DNA from: Chloroflexota bacterium
Lineage (GTDB): Bacteria > Chloroflexota > Anaerolineae > Anaerolineales > Villigracilaceae
Reading direction: 5' to 3'
Assembly (NCBI GenBank): GCA_016865985.1
Contig: VGNO01000002.1
Location: 1-47,660, forward strand
Length of the DNA: 47,660 bases
Part shown: positions 1-7,455 of the stretch, piece by piece
Layout of the letters: each line of letters begins with the position of its first letter
Position numbering within the stretch: position 1 is the first letter of the stretch
The notes under the pieces: model-generated
Told to the model about the DNA's origin: nothing
The model's input: the letters and a program-made list of their open reading frames with translations, nothing else
The model's database searches: none
Translations under genes and position numbers: made by a program

Positions 1-362
1 AGTTCCGGCATGGGGAAGTGGCGGGCGTTGGTGGTGACCAGGGTCAGTTTGTGGTGGATGGCGGATGCGGCGATAACCGCGTCCGCGTCGCCGATGGTCG
101 CGCCGCGCGCCCGGTACGAACGGATGAGTTCCCCGGCCAAGTCGGCGATACGGGCAGTGATAGAAATGGTTATCACCGAATCAAGCACCGCGAGTGTTTT
201 GCTGCGTTCATGGTCACGCATACCCCGCACAATTTCAAGTCGGCTCATTGCAGAGATATTTACATCCGCCTCGTTCATAAGTCGGCGGGTCAGTTCAAAA
301 TAACCCGGTTGACTACGCAAGTGAAGGATGAATATCCCCGAATCGAACAAATAATCAGCCAT
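1..362 (-). CDS. VapC-like PIN-domain toxin (3' end cut by window edge)
   Basis: This gene is absent from the ORF track because it runs off the window start. Reading the minus strand from the ATG at 362 gives MADYLFDSGIFILHLRSQPG and onwards. The sequence has the PIN-fold pattern: an early Asp (LFDSG), a central Glu after MSRLE, and a late acidic cluster GDADAVIAASA, followed by HHKLTLVTTNARHF. PIN toxins of the VapC family are Mg-dependent RNases that cleave tRNA or rRNA. About 120 codons are visible, close to the family's usual 125-140, so only the last few residues are missing. The start overlaps the end of the antitoxin gene by 8 nt, which suggests translational coupling. The plus-strand ORFs over this stretch are shadows. 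Confidence 0.85.
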   Translation of the reverse strand, partial: MADYLFDSGIFILHLRSQPGYFELTRRLMNEADVNISAMSRLEIVRGMRDHERSKTLAVLDSVITISITARIADLAGELIRSYRARGATIGDADAVIAASAIHHKLTLVTTNARHFPMPE

Positions 363-639
363 CTTTTCCCCATTCCTCGGAAAAATCGCGCGTAAATCCC
401 TTGCGGCCTTCTTCGATCCAACGATTGACATCATCGAAAGTCGCTAACTCAGGATGATCTTCATCCTTCCAAGCGCCGTAGGATTTGTCGAGCGCTTCCA
501 ATAACTTCTTTCGGCGCAACTCGCGCGCCAACACTTCCTCCACGAAGCGCGTCCGCTCTCGGGGCGGGATGAGGCGGCGCAGTTCGTCGGCCACCGGCTT
601 GGTCAGGTACAGGTTCAGGCGTTCGCGGATTTCAGGCAT
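355..639 (-). CDS. VapB-like antitoxin
   Basis: Short protein (94 aa from the ATG at 639) lying directly upstream of the PIN toxin gene and overlapping it by 8 nt. This is the standard antitoxin-first order. The N-terminal half (MPEIRERLNLYLTKPVADELRRLIPP) resembles a ribbon-helix-helix or similar DNA-binding segment. The acidic C-terminal half (KDEDHPELATFDDVNRWIEEG) would be the toxin-binding tail. The ORF track starts at a GTG at 657, but AAGGAT lies about 8 nt before the ATG at 639, so I prefer that start. A TATAGT hexamer upstream could be the -10. The exact antitoxin family is not certain from sequence alone. Confidence 0.75.
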   Translation of the reverse strand: MPEIRERLNLYLTKPVADELRRLIPPRERTRFVEEVLARELRRKKLLEALDKSYGAWKDEDHPELATFDDVNRWIEEGRKGFTRDFSEEWGKDG

Positions 640-675
640 GGTGTCATCCTTTTGCACTATAAGTTTGCACTGTAA

Positions 676-2856
676 TTATACACCAACCTGCCTGCCGCTG
701 CGGATGGATTCCACCGCCGCAAATGTGGCCTTCGTCACGCCAATCAACTGCTCGTATGGAATTGGCGGCGCGCCGCCCTCGCGGATGGACCGGGCAAACG
801 CCTCCCACTCGCCGCGCCAGCCTTTGTCCTGCGCCTTCTTGACCGTCGTCCGCCGCCCGTCGCGGATCATCTCCAGCGCGCGGAAATCATCCAGCACAGC
901 CACCCGCCCGCCGCAGAAGACCTCGACGCGTTCCTTCGGGAAGGACTTGTCGCCGTTGGCGAGATAGTCCACCACGCCGAGCGAACCGTCCGCGAAGGTG
1001 AAAGTCATCGAGACGTTATCTTCGCGGTATTTGCCGGCATCGGGCAGGGCATGCGCGGTCACGCCGACGGGCGCGGACCCGGCGAGGAAGGCCAGGAAAT
1101 CCACGAAGTGGCAGCCCTCGCCGATGATCCGTCCGCCGCCCTGGACCGGGTCCTGCCCCCAGTGATTGAGCGGGATGGTTCCGGCGTTGATGCGGTAGTG
1201 CATGTGGAGTGCTTCGGTGCGGTGCGCGAAGTGCGCGGCGAGTTTCGTTGCGAGGGGGGCAAACCTGCGGTTGAAGCCGACGGTCAACAGACCATGGACC
1301 ATAGACGATTGACCATGGGTTATGGTCTGCGGTCCATCGTCCATGGTCAGCGCAGCCAGCACCTTGTCCAATCCAGCACTGTCAATTGCCAAAGGTTTTT
1401 CCACAAACACGTGTTTCCCAGCCGCCAGCGCCTTCACCACCAGATCCGCGTGCATGTCGTGACGGGTGAGGATGGCAACCGTGTTGATGTCCGGGTCGTT
1501 CAGAATTTCATCGTCGCTCGCAGTCGCGTATGCGAAGCCGAATTTCCTGGCCGCGTGCGCGGCGTGGAGTCCGCCCGCGGAGGCGATGCCAGCCAGTTCG
1601 ACCCCGCCCGCTTTTTGGATGGCGGGGAGCAGGGTGGCGTTGGCGAAATTTCCGGCGCCCAAAACCCCCAACCGGACCGTGGACGATGGACGGTGGACGG
1701 TGGAAAAAACAACCTTCTCGCTTCTTCCTTCTTCCTTTTCTTCACTGTAAGTTATCAACACTCCCAGGAACGGCTGCTTCTTTTTCCCGGTGATGACTTC
1801 GTATGCTTCGGTCGCGCGTTCGATGGGGAAGCGATGACTGATTAACGGCCGAACCTGCAACTTGCCGCTTGCCAACATTCCAACGACAGCCTCGAAATTG
1901 CGACCCTCCGTCCAGCGGACGTAGCCGATGGGGTAATCGCGCCCGCTTTCTTCGTAAGATGGGTCGTAGCGTCCCGGGCCGTAGGAGCGCGAATTGACAA
2001 ACGACAATTCCTTCTCATAATAAATTTTCCGCGGGAACGTCAGCCCGACCGCGCCGGTGGCGACGACCCGCCCCCGGTCGCGGGCGATGACCGCCGCCAG
2101 TTCCACCGGATCGTTGGATAGGGTATCGGCGCAGATGAGCGCCGCGTCGAAGCCGCGGCCCGAAGTGAATGCCTGCGCGGAATCCGCGGCCTGGCCGCGG
2201 GAGCAGGCCTGGAGTCCGAGAGATGAGGCGAGGGTAATCCGGTCCGGGTTTGTGTCGATGCCCAGCACGCGGCACCCGGCTGAGGCGGCGATCTGTCCGG
2301 CCAGTAATCCCAGAAGACCCATCCCGATGACCGCCACGTTCTCGCCGATCTGCGGCCTGGCAAGACGGAAACCGTGCAGGGCGATCGCGCCGAGAGTGGT
2401 GAAAGACGCCGACTCGAAATCCACTGCATCGGGCAGCGGCGTGAGCAGGGCGCGCGGGATGAGGTTGTACTCGGCGTGGACGGCGTAATTACCGCCCGCG
2501 CAGGCCACACGCTGGCCGACCTTGAATCCGTCCATCCTCTCGCCCAGCGCAATGATCGTGCCGGCCGAGGAATAGCCGAGCGCCATCGGCTGGTCGAGGC
2601 GGTTGAAAGCCGCCCGGATGGTCGGCGCGACGCCCTCGCGTTTCATCTTGTCCACCACCTGGCGGACGAGGTCGGGGCGGGAGCGGGCTTTGCCGACCAG
2701 CGACTTTTCGGCAAATTCCACCACCATGCGCTCGGTGCCGGCCGAGACGAGCGAGGCGGACACTCTCACGAGCGCCTGCCCGGCGCGCGGCGCGGGGACG
2801 GGAACGTCTTCGATGGTGGTCTTGCCGGTCTTCATGTTTTGCAGGAGTTGTTTCAT
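676..2856 (-). CDS. Fused zinc-type alcohol dehydrogenase / Gfo-Idh-MocA oxidoreductase
   Basis: A 726-aa two-domain protein. Residues 1 to about 370 form a medium-chain dehydrogenase with a GroES-like part and a Rossmann fold (VAVIGMGLLGLLAGQIA, then acidic VLGIDTNPDR). Residues from about 393 form a second Rossmann fold (VRLGVLGAGNFANATLLPAI) with the Gfo/Idh/MocA signature VFVEKPLAID and an H-containing GEGCHFVDFL motif. This bi-domain architecture is known from polysaccharide or nucleotide-sugar gene clusters and is thought to act on sugars with NAD(P); the substrate is unknown here. Two stretches are odd. The linker (SEKVVFSTVHRPSSTV) and a loop before GFNRRFAPL (TMDDGPQTITHGQSSMVHG) are encoded by heptamer repeats inserted in frame. 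No partner genes of sugar metabolism are nearby. Confidence 0.88.
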   Translation of the reverse strand: MKQLLQNMKTGKTTIEDVPVPAPRAGQALVRVSASLVSAGTERMVVEFAEKSLVGKARSRPDLVRQVVDKMKREGVAPTIRAAFNRLDQPMALGYSSAGTIIALGERMDGFKVGQRVACAGGNYAVHAEYNLIPRALLTPLPDAVDFESASFTTLGAIALHGFRLARPQIGENVAVIGMGLLGLLAGQIAASAGCRVLGIDTNPDRITLASSLGLQACSRGQAADSAQAFTSGRGFDAALICADTLSNDPVELAAVIARDRGRVVATGAVGLTFPRKIYYEKELSFVNSRSYGPGRYDPSYEESGRDYPIGYVRWTEGRNFEAVVGMLASGKLQVRPLISHRFPIERATEAYEVITGKKKQPFLGVLITYSEEKEEGRSEKVVFSTVHRPSSTVRLGVLGAGNFANATLLPAIQKAGGVELAGIASAGGLHAAHAARKFGFAYATASDDEILNDPDINTVAILTRHDMHADLVVKALAAGKHVFVEKPLAIDSAGLDKVLAALTMDDGPQTITHGQSSMVHGLLTVGFNRRFAPLATKLAAHFAHRTEALHMHYRINAGTIPLNHWGQDPVQGGGRIIGEGCHFVDFLAFLAGSAPVGVTAHALPDAGKYREDNVSMTFTFADGSLGVVDYLANGDKSFPKERVEVFCGGRVAVLDDFRALEMIRDGRRTTVKKAQDKGWRGEWEAFARSIREGGAPPIPYEQLIGVTKATFAAVESIRSGRQVGV
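1291..1348. repeat. Heptamer repeat array inside the Gfo/Idh domain
   Basis: Eight consecutive 7-bp units can be read: ACCATGG ACCATAG ACGATTG ACCATGG GTTATGG TCTGCGG TCCATCG TCCATGG, followed by TC. The block is also an imperfect inverted repeat, since GACCATGGAC at the left is the complement of GTCCATGGTC at the right. It lies wholly within the oxidoreductase gene and keeps the frame open, adding about 18 residues to a loop. Confidence 0.85.
1677..1704. repeat. Heptamer repeat array in the inter-domain linker
   Basis: Four 7-bp units, CCGTGGA CGATGGA CGGTGGA CGGTGGA, encode the linker between the dehydrogenase and the Gfo/Idh domain. The units share the TGGACG theme of the array at 1291-1348, so both probably belong to one dispersed heptamer family. 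Confidence 0.8.
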
Positions 2857-2948
2857 TCGTCATCCATCCGGTACCTGGGGTCAGACAGAGTATACCGCAA
2901 GTGGAAAAGGATAATCCCAGCCTGGCGGTCGGTGAAATAAGCGCATTC

Positions 2949-2978
2949 TTGACAATGGAATATTTGTTCTATTATAAT
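2949..2978 (+). promoter_or_regulatory. Consensus sigma-70-type promoter of the LuxR-type gene
   Basis: TTGACA at 2949-2954 and TATAAT at 2973-2978 are separated by 18 nt; both hexamers match the consensus exactly. The start codon ATG at 2985 is only 6 nt after the -10, where transcription would begin. This predicts a leaderless mRNA. Confidence 0.85.
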
Positions 2979-2984
2979 GACCGC

Positions 2985-3395
2985 ATGTCCTTCTGGCGTC
3001 GCCTTCCGGATCTCTTCAGGCTGCGGCAAAATACCGGCGCTCACTATTGCCTGCTCGAAGAGCCCATCTACACGGACATCCTCTCCCTGGCCGAACAACA
3101 AGGACGCTCCCCGGATGAACTGGTCGCCGATATCCTGGTTGCCGGCCTGGCCCAGCAGCGCGCCACCGATGCCCTCTGGCAGCGCTGGCAATCCCTCTCG
3201 CCGCGCGAGCAGGATGTTTCCGCCCTGGCCTGCCTGGGCCATACAAACCGGCAGATCGCAGCCCGGCTGGGTATTTCAGATGAAACGGTCAAGACCCACC
3301 TGCGCAACGCCCTCTCCAAGTACAGCCTGCACGGACGTTCCGAACTTCGCCAGGCGCTCTCCTTTTTGGATTTTTCCGTCTGGGGTCGCCAGTAG
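2985..3395 (+). CDS. Small LuxR-type HTH regulator
   Basis: 136 aa from the ATG at 2985. The ORF track begins earlier at 2901, but those codons cover the promoter. The C-terminal 65 residues are a LuxR/FixJ helix-turn-helix (LSPREQDVSALACLGHTNRQIAARLGISDETVKTHLRNALSKY). The N-terminal 70 residues (MSFWRRLPDLFRL...YTDILSLAEQQGRSPDELVADILVAG) have no receiver or sensor domain that I recognise, though the end looks like a short RHH-type helix pair. It is probably a DNA-binding transcription factor whose input is unknown. It sits just upstream of the polymerase cassette but has its own terminator, so co-regulation of that cassette is only a guess. Confidence 0.82.
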   Translation: MSFWRRLPDLFRLRQNTGAHYCLLEEPIYTDILSLAEQQGRSPDELVADILVAGLAQQRATDALWQRWQSLSPREQDVSALACLGHTNRQIAARLGISDETVKTHLRNALSKYSLHGRSELRQALSFLDFSVWGRQ

Positions 3396-3464
3396 CAGGC
3401 CTTGCAAGCCTGTCCCCCCTGCATCTGCCTCCCCATTAGGGGTAGCGCACTTCTCCCCCGCCAA

Positions 3465-3487
3465 ATCCCCCGCCGGGGGATTTTTTT
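3465..3487 (+). terminator. Rho-independent terminator after the LuxR-type gene
   Basis: Stem ATCCCCC-GCC-GGGGGAT followed by a run of seven T. It separates the LuxR-type gene from the downstream polymerase cassette. Confidence 0.85.
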
Positions 3488-3503
3488 CCTCCGGCCGGCG
3501 GGG

Positions 3504-3509
3504 TATGCT
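3504..3509 (+). promoter_or_regulatory. -10 element (TATGCT) of the RecA-like/PolB cassette
   Basis: TATGCT lies 6 nt before the ATG at 3516, and no Shine-Dalgarno sequence is present. The -35 position falls on the T-run of the preceding terminator and is not clear. A leaderless start is predicted. Confidence 0.5.
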
Positions 3510-3515
3510 GCTGGC

Positions 3516-4043
3516 ATGGACCTTCTCTTGTTCCCTCCCCGCACCCTGACCGTTCTCAACAGCCCGGAGGCGGCCGGTGGACCGGTGGTCGAACTCATCG
3601 CCCACCTGGCTCTCCACAACCCGGTGACCATCCTGGACGGCGGGAACTGTTTCCCGGCCTACCGCCTGCTGCGCCGGCTGCGCGGCCGGACCGGGGACCC
3701 GCAGCCTGCCATGCAGCGCGTCTTCGTCCGGCGCGCCTTTACCTGCCACCAGGTGCTGGCCATGCTAGAAGGGACGCCGTCCCAACCGCAGCCGCACATC
3801 GTGCTCGATTTCCTTACAACATTCTACGATGAGCAGGTCCCGGAAAACGAAACCCGGCGCCTGTTCAATGCCTGCCTGCGCCAGCTGGAACGCCTGGCGT
3901 TGAGCGCCCCGCTGCTGGTGACCGTCACCTCGCCGCGCCTGCCGGCCCGAAGTTACCTCCTCGAACAGGTCAGCGCCCGCGCCGGCCGGCTCCACCTCCC
4001 CGGGATCCCCTCCCGGCCGGCGCTTCAACCTTCCCTGTTTTGA
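3516..4043 (+). CDS. RecA/RadA-like protein without a Walker A motif
   Basis: 175 aa from the ATG at 3516; the ORF-track start at 3402 runs back over the terminator. The order of elements resembles a RecA/RadA core: a first strand (RTLTVLNSPEAAGGPVVELIAHLAL) where the P-loop would be, VTILDGGNCFPAYRLLRRL, FVRRAFTCHQVLAML, a Walker B-like strand PHIVLDFLTTFYDEQV, and a late strand LLVTVTSPRL. The P-loop position reads SPEAAGG with no GK[ST], so ATP hydrolysis is unlikely. It is the first gene of a compact cassette with a small helical protein and a family B polymerase. A structural or recruiting role for the polymerase is likely, by analogy with bacterial ImuA-type RecA-like partners of polymerases, but this is inference. 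Confidence 0.6.
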   Translation: MDLLLFPPRTLTVLNSPEAAGGPVVELIAHLALHNPVTILDGGNCFPAYRLLRRLRGRTGDPQPAMQRVFVRRAFTCHQVLAMLEGTPSQPQPHIVLDFLTTFYDEQVPENETRRLFNACLRQLERLALSAPLLVTVTSPRLPARSYLLEQVSARAGRLHLPGIPSRPALQPSLF

Positions 4044-4065
4044 TCGTCCTCCACCAATCCCTGCC

Positions 4066-4329
4066 ATGGGCCGCACCCTTCCCTCCGCCACACAGGCTTT
4101 CCTCCAGGAGCAGGAGTCCTTCTCCCGCTTCCGGCGCGCCCTGCGCCGTTCCGACCAGGTCGCCCTCGATGACCTGTTCGTGGCCGCCCGCCAACACCTG
4201 GCCCCGGCGGCCTACGCCAGCCACGCCCTGCCCTTCGAGATCTTCCTCCTGGCGATGCTGCTCGAAGAGCATAAAGTGGTCCTGCGCCTCCGCCGGCATC
4301 TCGACGAACTTCGGTCGACGAATGCCTGA
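4066..4329 (+). CDS. Small helical protein of the PolB cassette
   Basis: 87 aa, nearly all predicted helical (FLQEQESFSRFRRALRRSDQVALDDLFVAARQHLAPAAYASHALPFEIFLLAMLLEEHKVVLRLRRHLDEL). It begins 22 nt after the RecA-like gene and its stop overlaps the polymerase start by 8 nt, so it is almost certainly translated with the polymerase. I do not recognise the family with certainty. Its position between an inactivated RecA-like protein and a polymerase suggests an adaptor or accessory subunit. No cysteines or nucleotide-binding motif are visible. Confidence 0.7.
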   Translation: MGRTLPSATQAFLQEQESFSRFRRALRRSDQVALDDLFVAARQHLAPAAYASHALPFEIFLLAMLLEEHKVVLRLRRHLDELRSTNA

Positions 4330-6541
4330 CCTGACCGGCTGGCTGCTGGACGTGTACGCCGGGGAACAGGACGCCACCCTCTGGGTCCTGGGCGAGGACG
4401 GCGGGCGTCACTGCCTGCGCCACCCGTTCCCGGTCACGTTCTATGCAACCGGCGCGGCCGGCGACCTGCGCCGCGCCTGGCGCTGGTTCGGCTCCCAACC
4501 GGAAGCGCCGCGCCTGGGGCGGGTGGAACGCCGCGACCTGTTCAGCGGGCCTGTCACCGCCCTGGCGGTGGAAGTCCAACATCCCGCCGACCAGCCAAAA
4601 CTGTTCCGCCGCGCCGCACAGGTCTTCCCCGGCCTGGCTTGGTATGACGCGGACCTCCCGCTCGCCTTGCGTTATTCCGCCGTTTTCGGCCTTTTCCCCC
4701 TGGCGCACTGCCGCCTGAAAACAGAGGGGACCCTCGTCCGGGACATCGCTCCGCTCGATTCGCCCTGGGACCTCGAGCCCGTCCGCCCGCCGGTGCGGGT
4801 CATGATGCTGGAACCGGACTGCGATCCTTTCCATGCCGAACCGCGCGGTCTCTTCGTCTCGTACAATGGCTGCCGTTATCGCCAGCCGTTCGAGCCGCCG
4901 CGGCGCTTGTTGGTCAACCTCGGCGCCATCCTGAAACAGTACGACCCCGACCTGCTCCTGACCGCCTGGGGCGACACCTGGCTCCTGCCGCGCCTCCTGG
5001 AATTATCGGCCGGGGCCGGCCACCCGCTGCCTCTCAACCGGGACCCGGACGGGCGCATCCTGCACAAAGGCCAGCGCACCTACTATGCCTATGGACAGGT
5101 GATCTATCGCGGCGCGCAAGTGCACCTGGCAGGCCGCTGGCACCTGGATATTTACAACGCAATCATGTACCACGACTATGGCCTGGAGGGCGTCCTGGAA
5201 CTGGCGCGCGTCACCGGCCTCCCGGTCCAGACGGTGGCGCGCACCTCCCCCGGTACCGGCATCTCGGCCATGCAGATGGCAACCGCCCTCCAGCAGGGCG
5301 TAATGATCCCCTGGCGCAAACAGCAGGCCGAGAGTCCCAAGAGCGTGCTCGACCTGGTGCGCGCCGACATGGGCGGGATGGTCTACCAGCCGACCACCGG
5401 CCTGCACGCCGACGTGGCCGAGATCGATTTCGTCTCCATGTACCCGAGCATCATGGCGCACTTCAACATCTCCCCGGAGACGATCCTGCCCGGCCGGCGG
5501 GACCCTGAAACCGGCCTGCCATTGACCGTCCTGGAGCCGGGGCTGGTCCCGCAGACCCTCCGGCCGCTCCTGCAAAAGCGCATCGCCTTGAAAACGGCCC
5601 TGATGGGGCTATCCAAATGGGACAGCCGCCGCAAACCCTTCCTGGCTGCGGCGTCGGCGCACAAATGGCTTCTGGTAACCTGCTTCGGCTATCTCGGGTA
5701 CAAGAACGCCCGTTTCGGGCGGATCGAAGCCCACGAGGCGGTCACCGCCTACGGGCGGGAGGCGCTGCTGCGCGCCAAGGAGGCCGCCGAAGACCTGGGA
5801 TTCGAAGTGCTCCACATGTACGTGGATGGGATCTGGGTCAAGAAACAAGGCTCCAAAACCCCGCCCGATTTCCAACCCCTGCTGGATGCGATCCTGGAGC
5901 GCACCGGCCTGCCCATCTCGCTCGACGGCGTTTTCCGCTGGGTGGCCTTCCTGCCGTCCCGGCTGGATGCGCGTGTCCCGGTGCCGAACCGCTACTTCGG
6001 CGTCTTCCAGAGCGGGGAGATCAAGGCACGCGGCATCGAACTTCGCCGCCGGGATACACCCGCTTTCGTCAGGGAGACCCAACAAGCGCTGCTGGAGGCG
6101 CTTGCAACAGCCCCGGATGTCGAGAGTCTCCCGGCCTTGCTCGATGAAGCGTGGGCGCTCGTCCGCAAGCGGCTGTCGGACCTGAAAGCGGGTCGCGTGC
6201 CGGTCGAGAAATTGATCGTACGCCAGACTCTCAGCCGGGAACTGGAGCGCTACCGCTCCCCATCGCCTGCTGCTGTGGCGGCGCAGCAACTGGCGGGAAC
6301 GGGGAAGAACCTGAGACCGGGGCAATCTGTCCGGCTGGTCTACACCCTGGGTAGGCCGGGCGTCCGGGCATGGGACCTGGCCGGTGAGTTCGACCGGCGG
6401 TCAGTGAACATTCCCGAATACCGCAAGTTGTTGCTGCGCGCCGCGCAGACGGTTCTTTCACCGTTCGGGAAAGCGGATGACTTACAGGGCGCGTTGCCAA
6501 TCCCATTGCCGCACCCATCCCTGGCGCCTGGGCTGGTATGA
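4322..6541 (+). CDS. Divergent family B DNA polymerase (PolB2-like)
   Basis: 739 aa from the ATG at 4322, which overlaps the preceding stop; the ORF-track start at 4040 is out of place. Polymerase motif A is clear (EIDFVSMYPSIM), as is motif B (SAHKWLLVTCFGYLGYKNARFG, then EAVTAYGREAL). Motif C reads MYVDGIWV where replicative enzymes have YGDTDS, so the second Asp is replaced. In the exonuclease region the ExoI DxE is replaced by LEPDCD, and the ExoII motif reads AWGDTWLLPRL without the usual N-FD, so proofreading is probably lost. These changes match the PolB2 group, long called inactivated but reported active in error-prone damage tolerance in Crenarchaeota (Dpo2). A translesion or repair role is inferred. 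Confidence 0.85.
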   Translation: MPDLTGWLLDVYAGEQDATLWVLGEDGGRHCLRHPFPVTFYATGAAGDLRRAWRWFGSQPEAPRLGRVERRDLFSGPVTALAVEVQHPADQPKLFRRAAQVFPGLAWYDADLPLALRYSAVFGLFPLAHCRLKTEGTLVRDIAPLDSPWDLEPVRPPVRVMMLEPDCDPFHAEPRGLFVSYNGCRYRQPFEPPRRLLVNLGAILKQYDPDLLLTAWGDTWLLPRLLELSAGAGHPLPLNRDPDGRILHKGQRTYYAYGQVIYRGAQVHLAGRWHLDIYNAIMYHDYGLEGVLELARVTGLPVQTVARTSPGTGISAMQMATALQQGVMIPWRKQQAESPKSVLDLVRADMGGMVYQPTTGLHADVAEIDFVSMYPSIMAHFNISPETILPGRRDPETGLPLTVLEPGLVPQTLRPLLQKRIALKTALMGLSKWDSRRKPFLAAASAHKWLLVTCFGYLGYKNARFGRIEAHEAVTAYGREALLRAKEAAEDLGFEVLHMYVDGIWVKKQGSKTPPDFQPLLDAILERTGLPISLDGVFRWVAFLPSRLDARVPVPNRYFGVFQSGEIKARGIELRRRDTPAFVRETQQALLEALATAPDVESLPALLDEAWALVRKRLSDLKAGRVPVEKLIVRQTLSRELERYRSPSPAAVAAQQLAGTGKNLRPGQSVRLVYTLGRPGVRAWDLAGEFDRRSVNIPEYRKLLLRAAQTVLSPFGKADDLQGALPIPLPHPSLAPGLV

Positions 6542-6590
6542 AACAAAAATCAGCCTGCCGCAGCGGCAGACCGATGGGTCGATCGTCAGG

Positions 6591-6662
6591 TGAGTGTGGA
6601 GAGGCTCGAACTCTCAACCAATGGCTTAAAAGGCCACTGCTCTACCATTGAGCTACACACCC
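6591..6662 (-). tRNA. tRNA-Lys (anticodon TTT)
   Basis: On the minus strand the cloverleaf folds as acceptor GGGTGTG/CACACTC (one G-U pair), TA, D arm GCTC-AATGGTA-GAGC, anticodon arm GTGGC-CTTTTAA-GCCAT, variable TGGTT, and T arm GAGAG-TTCGAGC-CTCTC, with discriminator A. Loop positions 34-36 are TTT, which reads lysine codons. CCA is not fully encoded (CCT follows). Confidence 0.95.
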
Positions 6663-6842
6663 ATGCGGCGGAATTCTATCACGCCCACATGCGAGCGTCA
6701 ACCAACTGCCCGTCCCTCCGCCGGGAGGGCAAACCGCAGCCGGCCGGCCGGCGGGAGTTGGCCCCTGCGCCCGGGATAACGGACAGGCGATCCAAATCCA
6801 TTCCACTTTATGGTATGATTTCCGCATCGACAGGTATCCAGC

Positions 6843-7196
6843 ATGGATGACAAGATCACCATTATCGAAGGCCCTCCGCCTGTGTTCGAACCCGTCCCGG
6901 ATGGCTGGCCGCTGGGGCTGAACGAAGGGCCGCATCTTTCGGTTACGGTCATGACCCGCCTGCGGACGGTCAACGGCCCGGCGCTGGTCGAACGCTGTTT
7001 CCGCGCCTGGCAAAAACGGGACACAGTCCATTTGCATTACCGCAACGACATGGGACTGGAGGAGCGCGCCCCGATCATGGCCGCCCGCTCGGTGGATACC
7101 GCCGATGGGCAGGTGCTCCTGCTGTGGCTCTACTTCGACCGGGAGCAGGTGGAGTTCGAGGTCGATTCGGGCGATGACGAAAATGCAGAAGACTGA
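6843..7196 (+). CDS. Conserved-looking protein of unknown function
   Basis: 117 aa, soluble and acidic at the C-terminus (EFEVDSGDDENAED). I recognise no domain; alternating hydrophobic residues (HLSVTVMTRLRTV, QVLLLWLYFDREQVEFEV) suggest a small beta-rich fold. A TATGAT hexamer about 25 nt upstream and an AGG 8-10 nt before the ATG give a normal leadered start. A terminator follows directly, so it is a single-gene unit. Confidence 0.7.
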   Translation: MDDKITIIEGPPPVFEPVPDGWPLGLNEGPHLSVTVMTRLRTVNGPALVERCFRAWQKRDTVHLHYRNDMGLEERAPIMAARSVDTADGQVLLLWLYFDREQVEFEVDSGDDENAED

Positions 7197-7220
7197 TGGA
7201 TGGCGAAGTTCCCAGACCGG

Positions 7221-7247
7221 CATCCGGCTCCCCGCCGGATGTTTTTT
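7221..7247 (+). terminator. Rho-independent terminator
   Basis: Stem CATCCGGC / GCCGGATG with a 5-nt loop and a T-rich tail (TTTTTTATT), placed just after the 117-aa gene. Confidence 0.85.
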
Positions 7248-7299
7248 ATTGTGATGGAAATCGAGATGCAAATCCTGCCGGTTGGGTATTTTTGTCATA

Positions 7300-7328
7300 T
7301 TGACGTCCCTTTGAATATCGTGTAACTT
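7300..7328 (+). promoter_or_regulatory. Putative promoter of glutamate dehydrogenase
   Basis: TTGACG (7300-7305) and TAACTT (7323-7328) are 17 nt apart. This would give a leader of about 120 nt before the gdh start. Confidence 0.45.
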
Positions 7329-7390
7329 TAACGTGCATCAAGAGGCAAGCGCTCCCATGAAAGTCCCGACTGCCATATGTGTTGAATAAA

Positions 7391-7415
7391 GCGGGTTCCC
7401 GTCCGGGATACCCGC
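7391..7415 (+). promoter_or_regulatory. Strong hairpin in the gdh leader
   Basis: GCGGGTTCCCG and CGGGATACCCGC pair almost completely, with a two-base loop and one bulge, in the untranslated leader 40 nt before the gdh start. It is followed by TTATGTTTT, a weak T-run. It could be an attenuator or an mRNA-stabilising stem; no ligand-binding structure is recognised. Confidence 0.5.
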
Positions 7416-7455
7416 TTATGTTTTCCAAACAAGAAATCCTTTCAGGAGATGAAGA

